64,000 nucleotides of DNA from CBDCVA01 sp965222935 [NCBI: Candidatus Latescibacterota bacterium] (lineage in GTDB: Bacteria; Latescibacterota; CBDCVA01): positions 1,550,001 to 1,614,000 of the forward strand of contig CBDCVA010000002.1 in NCBI GenBank assembly GCA_965222935.1, read 5' to 3'. Positions 45,413 through 56,347 of this stretch are shown piece after piece. The notes under the pieces are model-generated. The model was not told the DNA's origin and searched no databases. It saw only the letters and a list, made by a program, of their open reading frames with translations. The position numbers and the translations under genes were made by a program. Every line of letters begins with the position of its first letter. The stretch's first letter is position 1.

Positions 45413-46286
45413 GCGCAGGCGCAAGGTTCCACCTATCTATTTGGATAACGGCGAAATGGGGAGATTTCCCGCTGCCCGCCCTCGGCGGCGCCGTCGTCTC
45501 ATCGCGTTTGGCTGGTATGGTGGAAAATTCAGTCACCTGGAGTGGCTTCTTCCTCTGTTACCGGAGGCGCACCATTACTGTGAGCCGTTTGCTGGATCGG
45601 CGGCTGTCTTGCTCAATCGTGAGCCGGCCCCCGTGGAGACGTACAATGATATGGACGGCGAGATGGTGAACTTCTTTCGGGTGCTCCGCGACCATTCGGA
45701 GGAGCTTGCTCGGACCCTTCGGCTGACGCCGTTCTCGCGCGAAGAGTTCTATTTTGCCATCCACGGCGATTTGAACGGGCTTACCTCGCTGGAACGGGCG
45801 AGGCGTTTCTGCATCCGGGCGCGCCAGGCTCGCACCGGCTTGGCCCAGACGGCCACGCTCGGGCGCTGGGCCAACTGCAAGAAGACCAGCCGCGCGGGCA
45901 TGTCCGGCGTCGTCTCTCGGTGGTTGGGCGGTATCGAGGCGCTCCCGCACGTTGCGGATCGGCTTTTACGCGTCCAGATCGAGAACCGGCCGGCAACGGA
46001 CGTGATCCGCGTCTATGACAGCCCCGAGACCTTGTTCTATTGCGATCCGCCTTATGTTCACGAGACGCGGGGTGATGACAAGGCCTACGGCTTTGAAATG
46101 GACGAGGAGGAGCACGGTGAGCTGGCCGACACACTGCACCACTGCGAGGGCAGGATGGCTCTCTCGGGTTATCGGTGTGACCTGATGGACGAGTTGTACG
46201 GAGACTGGCGTCGCTTTGATGCCCCGGAGAAACTTTGCCATTCTATCAAAAAGAACCGCAGGGAATGCCTCTGGATGAACTACTAG
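45402..46286 (+). CDS. Dam-family adenine-N6 DNA methyltransferase
   Basis: The roughly 294-residue protein has the D12-class layout: motif X FGWYGGKFSHLEWLLPLLP, motif I CEPFAGSAAVLLNR, and motif IV FYCDPPYVHETRG. This subtype, with the WANCKKTSRAGMSG middle segment, is common in phages and often methylates without a partner nuclease. The N-terminus is unusually Arg-rich; the GTG at 45402 (behind GGGAAGGAA) is the best start. No restriction gene is next to it. It lies between small phage-like ORFs and the AAA+ cassette. Confidence 0.88.
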   Translation: MAHRRRRKVPPIYLDNGEMGRFPAARPRRRRRLIAFGWYGGKFSHLEWLLPLLPEAHHYCEPFAGSAAVLLNREPAPVETYNDMDGEMVNFFRVLRDHSEELARTLRLTPFSREEFYFAIHGDLNGLTSLERARRFCIRARQARTGLAQTATLGRWANCKKTSRAGMSGVVSRWLGGIEALPHVADRLLRVQIENRPATDVIRVYDSPETLFYCDPPYVHETRGDDKAYGFEMDEEEHGELADTLHHCEGRMALSGYRCDLMDELYGDWRRFDAPEKLCHSIKKNRRECLWMNY

Positions 46287-46296
46287 GCATCACAGT

Positions 46297-46428
46297 TTGG
46301 GCACTATAGGCCCAAAGGGTCGGAGCGTCTTCACGGACAAGGTTCTGTCCTTGTTGGGGGATAGAGAGATGCCAGCCGCGCTCAAGCTGGCATGGAACGA
46401 GCGAGTCAAGGCGCTGCTGGAATCGTAG
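46297..46428 (+). CDS. Possible small ORF or 3' remnant before the AAA+ gene
   Basis: One frame reads TIGPKGRSVFTDKVLSLLGD, then PAALKLAWNERVKALLES and stops at 46426-46428. It has a protein-like pattern but only a TTG start and no family. The stop codon overlaps the first base of the 45-bp direct repeat, so this was probably the original upstream neighbour of the phytanoyl-CoA dioxygenase gene. Confidence 0.3.
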   Translation: MGTIGPKGRSVFTDKVLSLLGDREMPAALKLAWNERVKALLES

Positions 46429-46472
46429 GGGCGGAGGCGTACGATGAAACTCACCGCTGAGCAGGTCGAGCA
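46428..46472 (+). repeat. 45-bp direct repeat, left copy (duplicated start of the phytanoyl-CoA dioxygenase gene)
   Basis: This segment is identical, base for base, to 47755-47799. It contains the ribosome-binding site (GGGGCGGAGG), the ATG and the first 9-10 codons of the dioxygenase gene. Beyond it the two copies still share five of seven bases. It provides the start of the AAA+ ATPase gene. Confidence 0.97.
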
Positions 46473-47688
46473 ACTCAACAAGAGGGAGAAGCTGGCTGAG
46501 GTATTCACGCCTGCCAGCCCAGTCAGTCAACTCGAGCTCTTCGCTGGGCGAATCCCACAAGTTTTTCAGATTGCAGATGCAGTGAATCAGCAGGGCCAGC
46601 ACGTAGCTATTTACGGAGAGCGAGGTGTAGGTAAAACCTCTATGGCGAACATCCTGGGCGCTTTCCTCGGTCTCCGTGGTGGGTTCCGTCCCTTTACGGT
46701 AGTGAAGATAAACTGCGGAAGTTACGATAAGTTCGCAAGCCTCTGGAAAAAAGTCTTTGAGCAGATAGCCATCGAGGTCAAGCAGCCACTTGCAGGGTTC
46801 TCTCGTGCTCCGGGAACCACGGTAGCAACCTTGGCAAATGAACTTCCCGACAAACTGTCTCCGGATGATGTGAGGAGAGGGCTCGGGATGCTAGCTGGGC
46901 CAAATGTAGTGATTTTGGATGAGTTCGACCGAATTGAATTTTCTCAAACACGCAGGATGATGGCGGACACGATAAAAGCGGTCTCAGACTACGCAGTTTC
47001 AACAACCATCATTGTCGTGGGTGTAGCCGACACGGTAGATCAGCTTATAGAGAATCATGCTTCAATAGGCAGGGTGCTGGTGCAAGTCTACATTCCTCGG
47101 ATGTCCCAGAGCGAGTTAATCGAAATTGTCGATAAGCGCCTGAAAGAAGTTGGAATGGACATTGAGTCTGATGCGAAGGAGTATGTTGCCCAGTTGTGTC
47201 AAGGGCTTCCGCACTATGCTCACGTACTCGGTCAAATCTCGGCTCTAACAGCGCTTCATAACCAGCGTTTGACTGTGAGTCGAGATGACGTTGAGGCGGC
47301 GATTAGCGAGGCACTCCAGCGAGTGCAGGCAAGCATCTCGAGCCTGTATCACACAGCTATATCCAGTACGAGGAAGGAGAACTTGTACAGGCAGGTTCTG
47401 CTGGCATGCGCCCTAGCGGATGTCGACAACCTGAGCTTCTTTCCTCCGTCTAATGTGCGTGGTCCTATGTCACAAATAATGCGAAAGCCCTATGGCATAG
47501 CAGCTTTCTCTAGGCATCTTCATGCATTGTGTGAGCGCGAACGAGGCGAGGTTCTGCAAAAGAGAGGCTCGCCAAGGAAGTTTCTGTTCAGGTTCCGTGA
47601 TCCGCTAATGCAGCCGTACGTTGTCATGCGTGGATTGACGGACGGAATGATAGCTGAAGATCTGCTAAGACAACTTGGTAGGGTATAA
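46444..47688 (+). CDS. Orc1/Cdc6-like AAA+ ATPase that begins with captured dioxygenase codons
   Basis: The 414-residue protein has Walker A YGERGVGKTSMAN (58-70) and Walker B VVILDEFDRIEF (155-166). Sensor-like segments TTIIVVGVADTV and IGRVLVQVYIPRMSQSELIEIV follow, then a C-terminal winged-helix-like region ending RKFLFRFRDPLMQPYVVMRG. This fits the Orc1/Cdc6-STAND-like group of defence-associated ATPases. The first ten residues (MKLTAEQVEQ) are those of the neighbouring phytanoyl-CoA dioxygenase, read from the 45-bp repeat. A native start may have lain near KREKLAEVF. The gene is richer in A+T than its neighbours, a sign of transfer. Confidence 0.85.
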   Translation: MKLTAEQVEQLNKREKLAEVFTPASPVSQLELFAGRIPQVFQIADAVNQQGQHVAIYGERGVGKTSMANILGAFLGLRGGFRPFTVVKINCGSYDKFASLWKKVFEQIAIEVKQPLAGFSRAPGTTVATLANELPDKLSPDDVRRGLGMLAGPNVVILDEFDRIEFSQTRRMMADTIKAVSDYAVSTTIIVVGVADTVDQLIENHASIGRVLVQVYIPRMSQSELIEIVDKRLKEVGMDIESDAKEYVAQLCQGLPHYAHVLGQISALTALHNQRLTVSRDDVEAAISEALQRVQASISSLYHTAISSTRKENLYRQVLLACALADVDNLSFFPPSNVRGPMSQIMRKPYGIAAFSRHLHALCERERGEVLQKRGSPRKFLFRFRDPLMQPYVVMRGLTDGMIAEDLLRQLGRV

Positions 47689-47754
47689 GCGAACTCGGTG
47701 TGGGGATAATCTGTAGGAGGCGTTCGCAACATCAGGGAGACCACAGTGGCTTCT

Positions 47755-47799
47755 GGGGCGGAGGCGTACGATGAAACTCACCGCTGAGCAGGTCGAGCA
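47755..47799 (+). repeat. 45-bp direct repeat, right copy
   Basis: This is the resident copy of the repeat, covering the ribosome-binding site and first codons of the intact phytanoyl-CoA dioxygenase gene. Together with the left copy it brackets exactly the AAA+ gene and about 65 bases after it. Confidence 0.97.
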
Positions 47800-48673
47800 G
47801 TTCAACGAGGACGGGTACCTGGTGGTCGAGGGAGCGCTGGAAGAGGGCGACCTGGCTCCGGTCATCGAGGAGTACGAGGCGCACATCGACCGCCGGGCAC
47901 AGAAGGCTTTCGGCGAGGGGAAGATCGGCCAACTTTACGAGGACGAGCCCTTCGAACGACGGCTGGCGTGCCTCTGCCGGGAGAACAGCGAGGTCCATGG
48001 CGGGCTGGACATCATGCACCTGCGCGGGGAGGCGTCGTTCGAGTTCTTGGGTAACGACCATCTAATGGACATCGTGGAGAGCATCGTTGGGCCGGAGATC
48101 ATCTGCAGTCCGATCCAGCACATCCGCCCGAAGCTGCCCGACGGCTTGATCCCCGACGGCAGCGACAGGCACGTGGTGCCCTGGCACCAGGATGCCGGCG
48201 TGACCTGGGCTGAGGCCGACCCCCACTTCATCCTGACGGTCTGGCTCCCGATGGTGGAGGCCACTGCCGAGAACGGTTGTCTGCAGATCATACCGCGCCA
48301 GCACGGCAAGGGCCTGGTGCGGCATGAGAGCCGCGCGGGCGTGGGCACCGTCATCGCCGAGGACGCGATGCCGGACGCCGAGCCGATGGTCCTTCCCATG
48401 CGGAAAGGCAGCTTGCTCCTGATGCACAAGGAGATTCCGCACCGCTCCACGCCGAACGTCACCGATGCCGTCCGCTGGAGCATGGACCTGCGCTACCAGA
48501 AGACCGGCACGCCCACCGGGAGGCCCTTCTACCCCGATTTCGTGGTGCGCAGCCGGTCGGACCCCGCATCGGTCCTGACCGCCCACGATGAGTGGTGTCG
48601 GATGTGGATCGAAGCCATAGAAGGGGCCAAGGCCGCGGAGGCGCAGCCGCACCGCTGGCAAGCCGTGTCTTAG
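47771..48673 (+). CDS. Phytanoyl-CoA dioxygenase family protein
   Basis: The 300-residue protein is a non-heme Fe(II)/2-oxoglutarate oxygenase of the PhyH family. The iron-binding HxD is His139-Asp141 in VVPWHQDAGVTW, and the distal His224 lies in MHKEIPHRSTPN, followed by the 2-oxoglutarate-binding region WSMDLRYQKTG. It hydroxylates an unactivated carbon of a small substrate that is not identifiable. A paralog lies at 55.1 kb. The family is often expanded in Latescibacterota- and Poribacteria-like genomes. It precedes gyrA by 41 bases. Confidence 0.92.
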   Translation: MKLTAEQVEQFNEDGYLVVEGALEEGDLAPVIEEYEAHIDRRAQKAFGEGKIGQLYEDEPFERRLACLCRENSEVHGGLDIMHLRGEASFEFLGNDHLMDIVESIVGPEIICSPIQHIRPKLPDGLIPDGSDRHVVPWHQDAGVTWAEADPHFILTVWLPMVEATAENGCLQIIPRQHGKGLVRHESRAGVGTVIAEDAMPDAEPMVLPMRKGSLLLMHKEIPHRSTPNVTDAVRWSMDLRYQKTGTPTGRPFYPDFVVRSRSDPASVLTAHDEWCRMWIEAIEGAKAAEAQPHRWQAVS

Positions 48674-48714
48674 GGGGAGCGTCTCCCGATCCGATAGGAG
48701 GGACGAATTCGTCG

Positions 48715-51294
<2,580 letters not shown>

Positions 51295-51360
51295 GGCCCG
51301 CCGCCGGCGCCGCGAGGGTCGAGTGTGGTTGTAGTGGGTGCAAGACGAAGATAGCCGTCG

Positions 51361-52629
51361 ATGAGGACCAGTGTGGAGATTCGTCTCTCTCGTAACGTTC
51401 AATTCATATATGAGAACGCCCTGGCGTGTACAGAGTTTGAAGTTGGTTTTGGCGCGGAGAATTTAAGGACGATCCCATCCGATCCTTGGCTGATTCATGC
51501 AGATGTTGATGGCAACCCATCTTCCATTCTTGAGCGCTCTGCCTATGCTGGCGAGGTAAATGGTGACACCGCCGTTTACTCTCAACTGATTCGCCCGGCT
51601 TACCAGGGCGGACGCTTCAATCAGACGCGATCCGTCAATCAATATCTCACGCACTGGATTTATCCTTACAAAGGCAAATTCCACCCTCAGATGATTCGTG
51701 CACTCTTGAACATAATGGGTGCCCGACCAGGGTGGACAGTTCTTGACCCCTTCATGGGCAGTGGCACGACGGCTCTCGAGTGCCAAATGCTGGGCATAGA
51801 CTGCATAGGTGTAGACGTTTCGCCGCTATGTGCTTTGCTTACGAAGGTCAAGACTAATTCATGGCAGCATTGGCCGGAGATTGAAGCGCTCCTCGATCCA
51901 GCCCTCAAGAATAAAGCACTTGATCCTAATGATTCAACGCTTCAGAAGGAAAAAAATGAAACCGTGTGTGATTTCTTAAAGATCGGTGAGATGGTTGCCC
52001 TTAGTGATGCCTCGAATAGGAAGAGAGATGCGAAGACGTGGTTTCCGAGGAGGCTAAAAAATATGCTGGAATCCGCCCGGGCTATGGATGATGTAAGACA
52101 CCGCTTTGGCCTTAGATTTGGTGAGGTCCGCTCATACGTAGGAGATGTCAAGTTCCTTGATAAACATGGTATAGAGAGTGCTTCTATAGACGGCATCGTT
52201 ACATCACCTCCATATTCTCTTGCACTGGATTACGTACACAATGATAAGCACGCCCTAGAGGCCATGGGCGAAGATCTAGGAAAGATTCGCGAGCGTTGTA
52301 TAGGCTTGAGGGGGCGTGGCGCTGTCGAGAGGCTGCATAATTACAACTCTGATATGAGACAGGCTCTTGCAGAGCTCGCCAGAGTTCTCAAGCCCGGTGG
52401 CAGGGCAGTAGTTATTATCGGTGACGCGACTGTCAAAGGCGAGGAAGTTACAACGACAAAGGAGATGGTGCGTTGGGCAAGGGAGGCGGGGCTGGTTCTT
52501 GAGAGGACTCTGCCCAAGATAGTCTATGGTTTATACAACGTGATTGCTGACGAGAAGATATTGTTCTTCCGCCGCGATCCGCTCTCGGGAGGGAAGTCGA
52601 ATGTACGAAGTGATGTTGTCAAGCGATGA
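51361..52629 (+). CDS. SPPY-type amino DNA methyltransferase (N4-cytosine or N6-adenine)
   Basis: The 422-residue protein has SAM-binding motif I VLDPFMGSGTTALECQMLGIDCIGVDVSPL at about 122-150 and catalytic motif IV ITSPPY-like TSPPYSLALDYVHND near 281-295, with about 150 residues between them. SPPY is typical of m4C methylases but is also found in some m6A enzymes. It ends with a Rossmann strand GGRAVVIIGDATVKG. No restriction enzyme is adjacent; an 80-aa protein overlaps its end. The gene is visibly A+T-richer than gyrA before it, which suggests transfer. Confidence 0.85.
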   Translation: MRTSVEIRLSRNVQFIYENALACTEFEVGFGAENLRTIPSDPWLIHADVDGNPSSILERSAYAGEVNGDTAVYSQLIRPAYQGGRFNQTRSVNQYLTHWIYPYKGKFHPQMIRALLNIMGARPGWTVLDPFMGSGTTALECQMLGIDCIGVDVSPLCALLTKVKTNSWQHWPEIEALLDPALKNKALDPNDSTLQKEKNETVCDFLKIGEMVALSDASNRKRDAKTWFPRRLKNMLESARAMDDVRHRFGLRFGEVRSYVGDVKFLDKHGIESASIDGIVTSPPYSLALDYVHNDKHALEAMGEDLGKIRERCIGLRGRGAVERLHNYNSDMRQALAELARVLKPGGRAVVIIGDATVKGEEVTTTKEMVRWAREAGLVLERTLPKIVYGLYNVIADEKILFFRRDPLSGGKSNVRSDVVKR

Positions 52630-52843
52630 CATGGCGGCTCTTGCGAGGGCAGTGAAAGGTGAGGGCGGCTTTCAGGATCTCTTACGTCTGCTTCAGGAGC
52701 GACGGCAGAACAGCACATTGCGAGTAAGCCATCACGAGGCTGAGCGGATAGTCCGCTATGCTGGTGATTACGGTCCAGGTGGTTGGGAAGATCGCTTGCG
52801 GAGGATTGCGGCGGAGTTGCAACGTCAGATGGGTGACCAGTAG
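52601..52843 (+). CDS. Small protein, 80 aa, coupled to the methyltransferase
   Basis: The ATG at 52601 lies inside the methyltransferase 3' end, behind GGGAGGGAAG. The product reads MYEVMLSSDDMAALARAVKG, then a basic helical part RLLQERRQNSTLRVSHHEAERIVRYAGDYG and a closing amphipathic helix WEDRLRRIAAELQRQMG. The 29-base overlap shows translational coupling. It could be a regulator, a recognition subunit or an inhibitor; no family is recognised. Confidence 0.6.
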   Translation: MYEVMLSSDDMAALARAVKGEGGFQDLLRLLQERRQNSTLRVSHHEAERIVRYAGDYGPGGWEDRLRRIAAELQRQMGDQ

Positions 52844-52878
52844 TTGTGCTGTGAGGGACTTCCATAGGAGGCTCGCGG

Positions 52879-53928
52879 ATGAGTGACGGCAGGATAGCAC
52901 GGTTGGGGTTCATCGGCGCTGGCTGGTGGGCCAGTTCCAATCACATGCCGATCTTGGCCGAGCGTAGTGATGTGGAGCTCACCGCCGTCTGCCGCCTAGG
53001 GAAGGACGAGTTGCACAAACTCCAGGAAGGGTTCGGGTTCTCGTACGCCACCGAGGACTATCGCGCGATGCTGGAGGAGGAGCTCGACGGTGTGGTCGTC
53101 GCGTCGCCGCACAGCCTTCACTACGAGCACGCGCGCGCGGCCCTGGAGAAGGGGCTGCACGTCATGTGCGAGAAGCCGATGTGCACCCGCTCCGCCCACG
53201 CGCGCGAGTTGGTCCGCCTGGCCGCCGAGAAGGGGCTGCACCTGTTGGTGCCCTACGGCTGGCATTACAACCCCTTCATCCAGGAGGCCAAGCGGCGGAT
53301 GGACGCGGGCGTCGTGGGTGAGATCGAATACGTGCTCTGCCACATGGCCTCGCCCATTCGCGAGCTCCTTCGGGGGGAGGGCTTCAGTTGGGGCGACATG
53401 TTTTTCGAGCCCGATGCCGCCACCTGGGCGGACCCCGAGGTCGCGGGGGGAGGCTACGGCCACTCGCAGATCTCCCACTCGGCGGGGATGCTCTTCTGGC
53501 TCACGGGCTTGGTGCCGCGCCGCGTGTCGGCGGTGATGTCGGGCCCCGGGGCGAAGGTCGAGCTCTACGACGCGATCACCGTCGAGTTCGAAGGCGGGGC
53601 GATCGGCACGGTCTCGGGTTCGGCGACGGTGCCCGCGGGCATGGGCTTCCAGGTGGACATCCGCATCTTCGGATCCAAGGCCATGCTGCTCCTCGATCTC
53701 GACCGTGCCCGAATGGACGTGCACGGCCACGACGGCAGCCACGACGTGATGGACCTGGACCCCAATGCGGGGGAGTACACGTGCGAGGGCCCGCCCAACA
53801 ACTTCGCCGACCTGATCCTGGGCGAGACCGAAACGAACTGGGCGCCGGGTTCGGCGGCCATGCGCTCGGTGGAGGTGCTGGACGCGGCGTATCGCTCGGC
53901 TCAATCGGGGGAGGCGGAGAGGGCCTGA
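52879..53928 (+). CDS. Gfo/Idh/MocA-family oxidoreductase
   Basis: The 349-residue protein has an N-terminal NAD(P)-binding Rossmann fold (LGFIGAGWWASSNHMPIL, with GxGxxx in variant form), VVASPHSLHYEHARAALEKGLHVMCEKPM (the EKP catalytic lysine) and a C-terminal GFO_IDH_MocA sheet. It oxidises or reduces a sugar-like alcohol in the cytoplasm. AGGAGG lies before the ATG. With the FAH-family hydrolase after it and phytanoyl-CoA dioxygenases around, it fits a catabolic cluster for an unknown substrate. Confidence 0.93.
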   Translation: MSDGRIARLGFIGAGWWASSNHMPILAERSDVELTAVCRLGKDELHKLQEGFGFSYATEDYRAMLEEELDGVVVASPHSLHYEHARAALEKGLHVMCEKPMCTRSAHARELVRLAAEKGLHLLVPYGWHYNPFIQEAKRRMDAGVVGEIEYVLCHMASPIRELLRGEGFSWGDMFFEPDAATWADPEVAGGGYGHSQISHSAGMLFWLTGLVPRRVSAVMSGPGAKVELYDAITVEFEGGAIGTVSGSATVPAGMGFQVDIRIFGSKAMLLLDLDRARMDVHGHDGSHDVMDLDPNAGEYTCEGPPNNFADLILGETETNWAPGSAAMRSVEVLDAAYRSAQSGEAERA

Positions 53929-54054
53929 CGGCAGCCCCCGCCCCCTTCCCCCCCGCCTTGCAGGGGAGAGATAAGGCGTTGCTTGCGGCCGTGGACGCCG
54001 TCATCCGGGAAGGGCGGCCTGGGAAGTGACTTCAGCCATGAACAGGAGAGACGG

Positions 54055-54969
54055 ATGCGACTGCTTTCGTACGTGACGCCCGAGGGACCGAGACTTGGAG
54101 CGGCGCTGGGGGATGGCCGAGTGGCGGACTTGGCGCAAGCTGCGGCGGCCATGATCGGGGATGGCAAGCTGAAGCCCGAGCGCGCCCTGCCCGATGGCAT
54201 GCGGGCTTTCCTCGTCGGGGGTGAGGAGGCGATAGCTTCCGCGCGTGAGGTCGTCGCCTACGCCGCCGAGGCTGCGGGCGTCTCGTGGGTGCGCCCTGAA
54301 GCCCAGATCACTTACGCCCCGCCCGTGCCCGATCCCCGTAAGATCATCGGGATCGGCCTCAATTACCGCGACCACTGCGCCGAGGTGGGCGTTGATATCC
54401 CCGAGCAGCCGCTGATCTTCACGAAATCACCCACGTCCAACGTTGGACACGGGGCGGCGGTGGTGCTCCACAGGGTAACGGAGAAGGTGGACTATGAGGC
54501 GGAGATAGCCTTCGTGGTGGGCAAGCCCGCCAAGAACGTCCCCGCCGAGCGAGGCGTCGAGGTCGTGGCGGGCTACACCTGCTTCAACGATGTGAGCGCG
54601 CGGGACATCCAGATCGAGCAGAAGAACTTCACGCTGGGCAAGTCCCCCGATACCTTCGGGCCGAACGGTCCCTACCTGGTCACGCGCGACGAGATCCCCG
54701 ATCCCGAGAACCTGGCCATCTCCTTGCGCCTCAACGGCCAGACCATGCAGGATTCCAACACCTCCAACATGATCTTCGGCATCGGGGCGCTGGTGGCCTT
54801 CCTCTCTCGCACGATGACTCTGGAGCCGGGCGACCTCGTCTTCACCGGCACACCGCCGGGCGTGGGCTACTTCCGAGACCCCCAGGTCCTGCTCAAGCCG
54901 GGAGATGTGATGGAGGTGGAGATCGAGCGGATCGGCCTGCTCAGGAACCCGGTCGTGGCGGAGGTCTAG
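54055..54969 (+). CDS. Fumarylacetoacetate hydrolase family protein
   Basis: The 304-residue protein has an N-terminal domain of about 70 residues (RLLSYVTPEGPRLGAALGDG) and the FAH core: KIIGIGLNYRDHCAEVG, VDYEAEIAFVVGKPAKNV with the metal ligands Glu-Glu, GYTCFNDVSARDIQ, and LEPGDLVFTGTPPGVG. Members hydrolyse or decarboxylate beta-diketone-type acids such as 2-keto-3-deoxy sugar acids or acylpyruvates. CAGGAGAG precedes the ATG. It is 126 bases after the dehydrogenase gene. Confidence 0.93.
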   Translation: MRLLSYVTPEGPRLGAALGDGRVADLAQAAAAMIGDGKLKPERALPDGMRAFLVGGEEAIASAREVVAYAAEAAGVSWVRPEAQITYAPPVPDPRKIIGIGLNYRDHCAEVGVDIPEQPLIFTKSPTSNVGHGAAVVLHRVTEKVDYEAEIAFVVGKPAKNVPAERGVEVVAGYTCFNDVSARDIQIEQKNFTLGKSPDTFGPNGPYLVTRDEIPDPENLAISLRLNGQTMQDSNTSNMIFGIGALVAFLSRTMTLEPGDLVFTGTPPGVGYFRDPQVLLKPGDVMEVEIERIGLLRNPVVAEV

Positions 54970-55048
54970 CCTCGGGCCGGGAATACTATACAGGTAGAAG
55001 TCAGGATTTCGCCCTCGCGATTGCACGAATCAAGGGTGGAAGGATGTG

Positions 55049-55083
55049 CAAACGGGAGCCTGCAGATTCGAGGCTCCCGTTTG
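55049..55083. terminator. Bidirectional hairpin between convergent genes
   Basis: A perfect 12-bp inverted repeat (CAAACGGGAGCC/GGCTCCCGTTTG) with an 11-base loop lies between the FAH-family gene and the convergent dioxygenase gene. A short T-rich stretch follows on the plus strand. It probably terminates both transcripts. Confidence 0.75.
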
Positions 55084-55114
55084 TGCTTTCGCGCTTCTGT
55101 GAACCCGTAGCCCG

Positions 55115-56038
55115 TCAGGCGGGCACGCCGCCGGGCCAGCGGTACCATCGGGCGCCTCGGCTGGAGACCTTGGCGAGCTTCCAGGCCGTCAGCCACTCGG
55201 CGTGATCGGTAATCACCAACTCGGGGCTCTCCTGGCTTCGCACGAGCATTCCGGGCAGGTGCGGTCGGCCGTTGGCCTTTCGGGCGTCGTTCCAGCGCAG
55301 GTCCATGCTCCAGCGCAGCGTATCGGCTCGGTTGGGCTGGCTTCCGTGGGGCGTGCGGCAGTGCATCATGAGGAGATCACCGCGCTTGACGGGGGCCTTG
55401 ACGGGATCTCCGGCGGGCTTCTCGTCTTCGGCGATCTCCCAGTTGCCGATACCGGCGGGATGGATGTGTTTGCGGAGCGGCTCGTTATGGCATCGAGGGT
55501 AAACCATGAGCGTGCCGTTGGTCTCGTTCGTGTCCACGAGGGGAATCCAGGTCGTCACGACCAGCGTGTCGTCGGCCTCGGACAAAAGCACGCCGGCGTC
55601 CTGATGGAGCGGGGTCCTGTGCGCCCACTCGCTCGAGGAAAGAGCGCCTTCGTAGTCGTCCGAGGCGGGCAGCTTGGGCCGAATGTGTTGACAGGGGTTG
55701 CAGTAGATCTCGGGACCGATGAGGGCCTCGACCAGATCGAGCAGCCGATCGCTGTGCAGAAACTCGAAGATGGCCCTCCTCAGATTGTTCGGAAAGTTCA
55801 TGGCGAAGGCGACACTGCCATCCACCTTGGCAAGCGGGATGAGCCGCTTCTCGAAAGGTAGCTCGGCGTAGTCGGAATCAAGTTTGCCCTCGGCGAAGAG
55901 ACGCTTGGCCGCGTCGTCCACAATCCGTTCCAGTTCCTCTTGAACGGGGTCGAGGTCTTCGGGACGCAGCGCGTCCTCGACGTGCAGATAGCCCTCGGTA
56001 TGGAAGGTCTCGATCTGCTCGCGGGTGAGTCCGGACAT
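55115..56038 (-). CDS. Phytanoyl-CoA dioxygenase family protein
   Basis: The 307-residue protein is a paralog of the dioxygenase at 47.8 kb, sharing the TREQIETFHTEGYLHVEDAL type start. It has the iron-binding HxD in RTPLHQDAGVLLSEAD, a distal His in MHCRTPHGSQPN and the 2-oxoglutarate region RWSMDLRWNDARKANGRP. It uses Fe(II) and 2-oxoglutarate; the substrate is unknown. CCAGGAGATC precedes the ATG at 56038; a long frame upstream is not used. Confidence 0.92.
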   Translation of the reverse strand: MSGLTREQIETFHTEGYLHVEDALRPEDLDPVQEELERIVDDAAKRLFAEGKLDSDYAELPFEKRLIPLAKVDGSVAFAMNFPNNLRRAIFEFLHSDRLLDLVEALIGPEIYCNPCQHIRPKLPASDDYEGALSSSEWAHRTPLHQDAGVLLSEADDTLVVTTWIPLVDTNETNGTLMVYPRCHNEPLRKHIHPAGIGNWEIAEDEKPAGDPVKAPVKRGDLLMMHCRTPHGSQPNRADTLRWSMDLRWNDARKANGRPHLPGMLVRSQESPELVITDHAEWLTAWKLAKVSSRGARWYRWPGGVPA

Positions 56039-56168
56039 GACCGATCTCCTGGCGATAGAAGCCCTCTTTATGGCTCTGCTCTCGAAGGCCCTAAGATAGC
56101 CTCCAAGCTCTTGCGTGGCAAACGGTCTTAACGTAGGGGTCCGGGATACAGGGCAGGCGCCTGGCGCG

Positions 56169-56260
56169 ACCCCATTCCCTGAAGAGAGCCGGATAGTCTC
56201 GAATCCCTTGAGAGGCAAGAGCCGCGCGGCGGGGTTGACAGTGCCTATGCGTGCAGGCAT
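56169..56260 (+). repeat. ~92-bp direct repeat, left copy, flanking the NotI-type system
   Basis: This segment matches 58278-58368 at roughly 85% of positions, including an identical 22-base block around TCGAATCCCTTGAGAGGCA. It contains TTGACA (56235-56240) with a degenerate -10 (CATCTT) 17 bases later. The whole 309-base gap between the dioxygenase and methylase starts holds only this element. Confidence 0.85.
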
Positions 56261-56347
56261 CTTGTTCCGTGTGGGAGCGGGGCAGCGCCTGAGGAACTCG
56301 CTGGCGGGCTGATAGATCGGTTGGGCTATGGCAAGGACGCCGTGATC

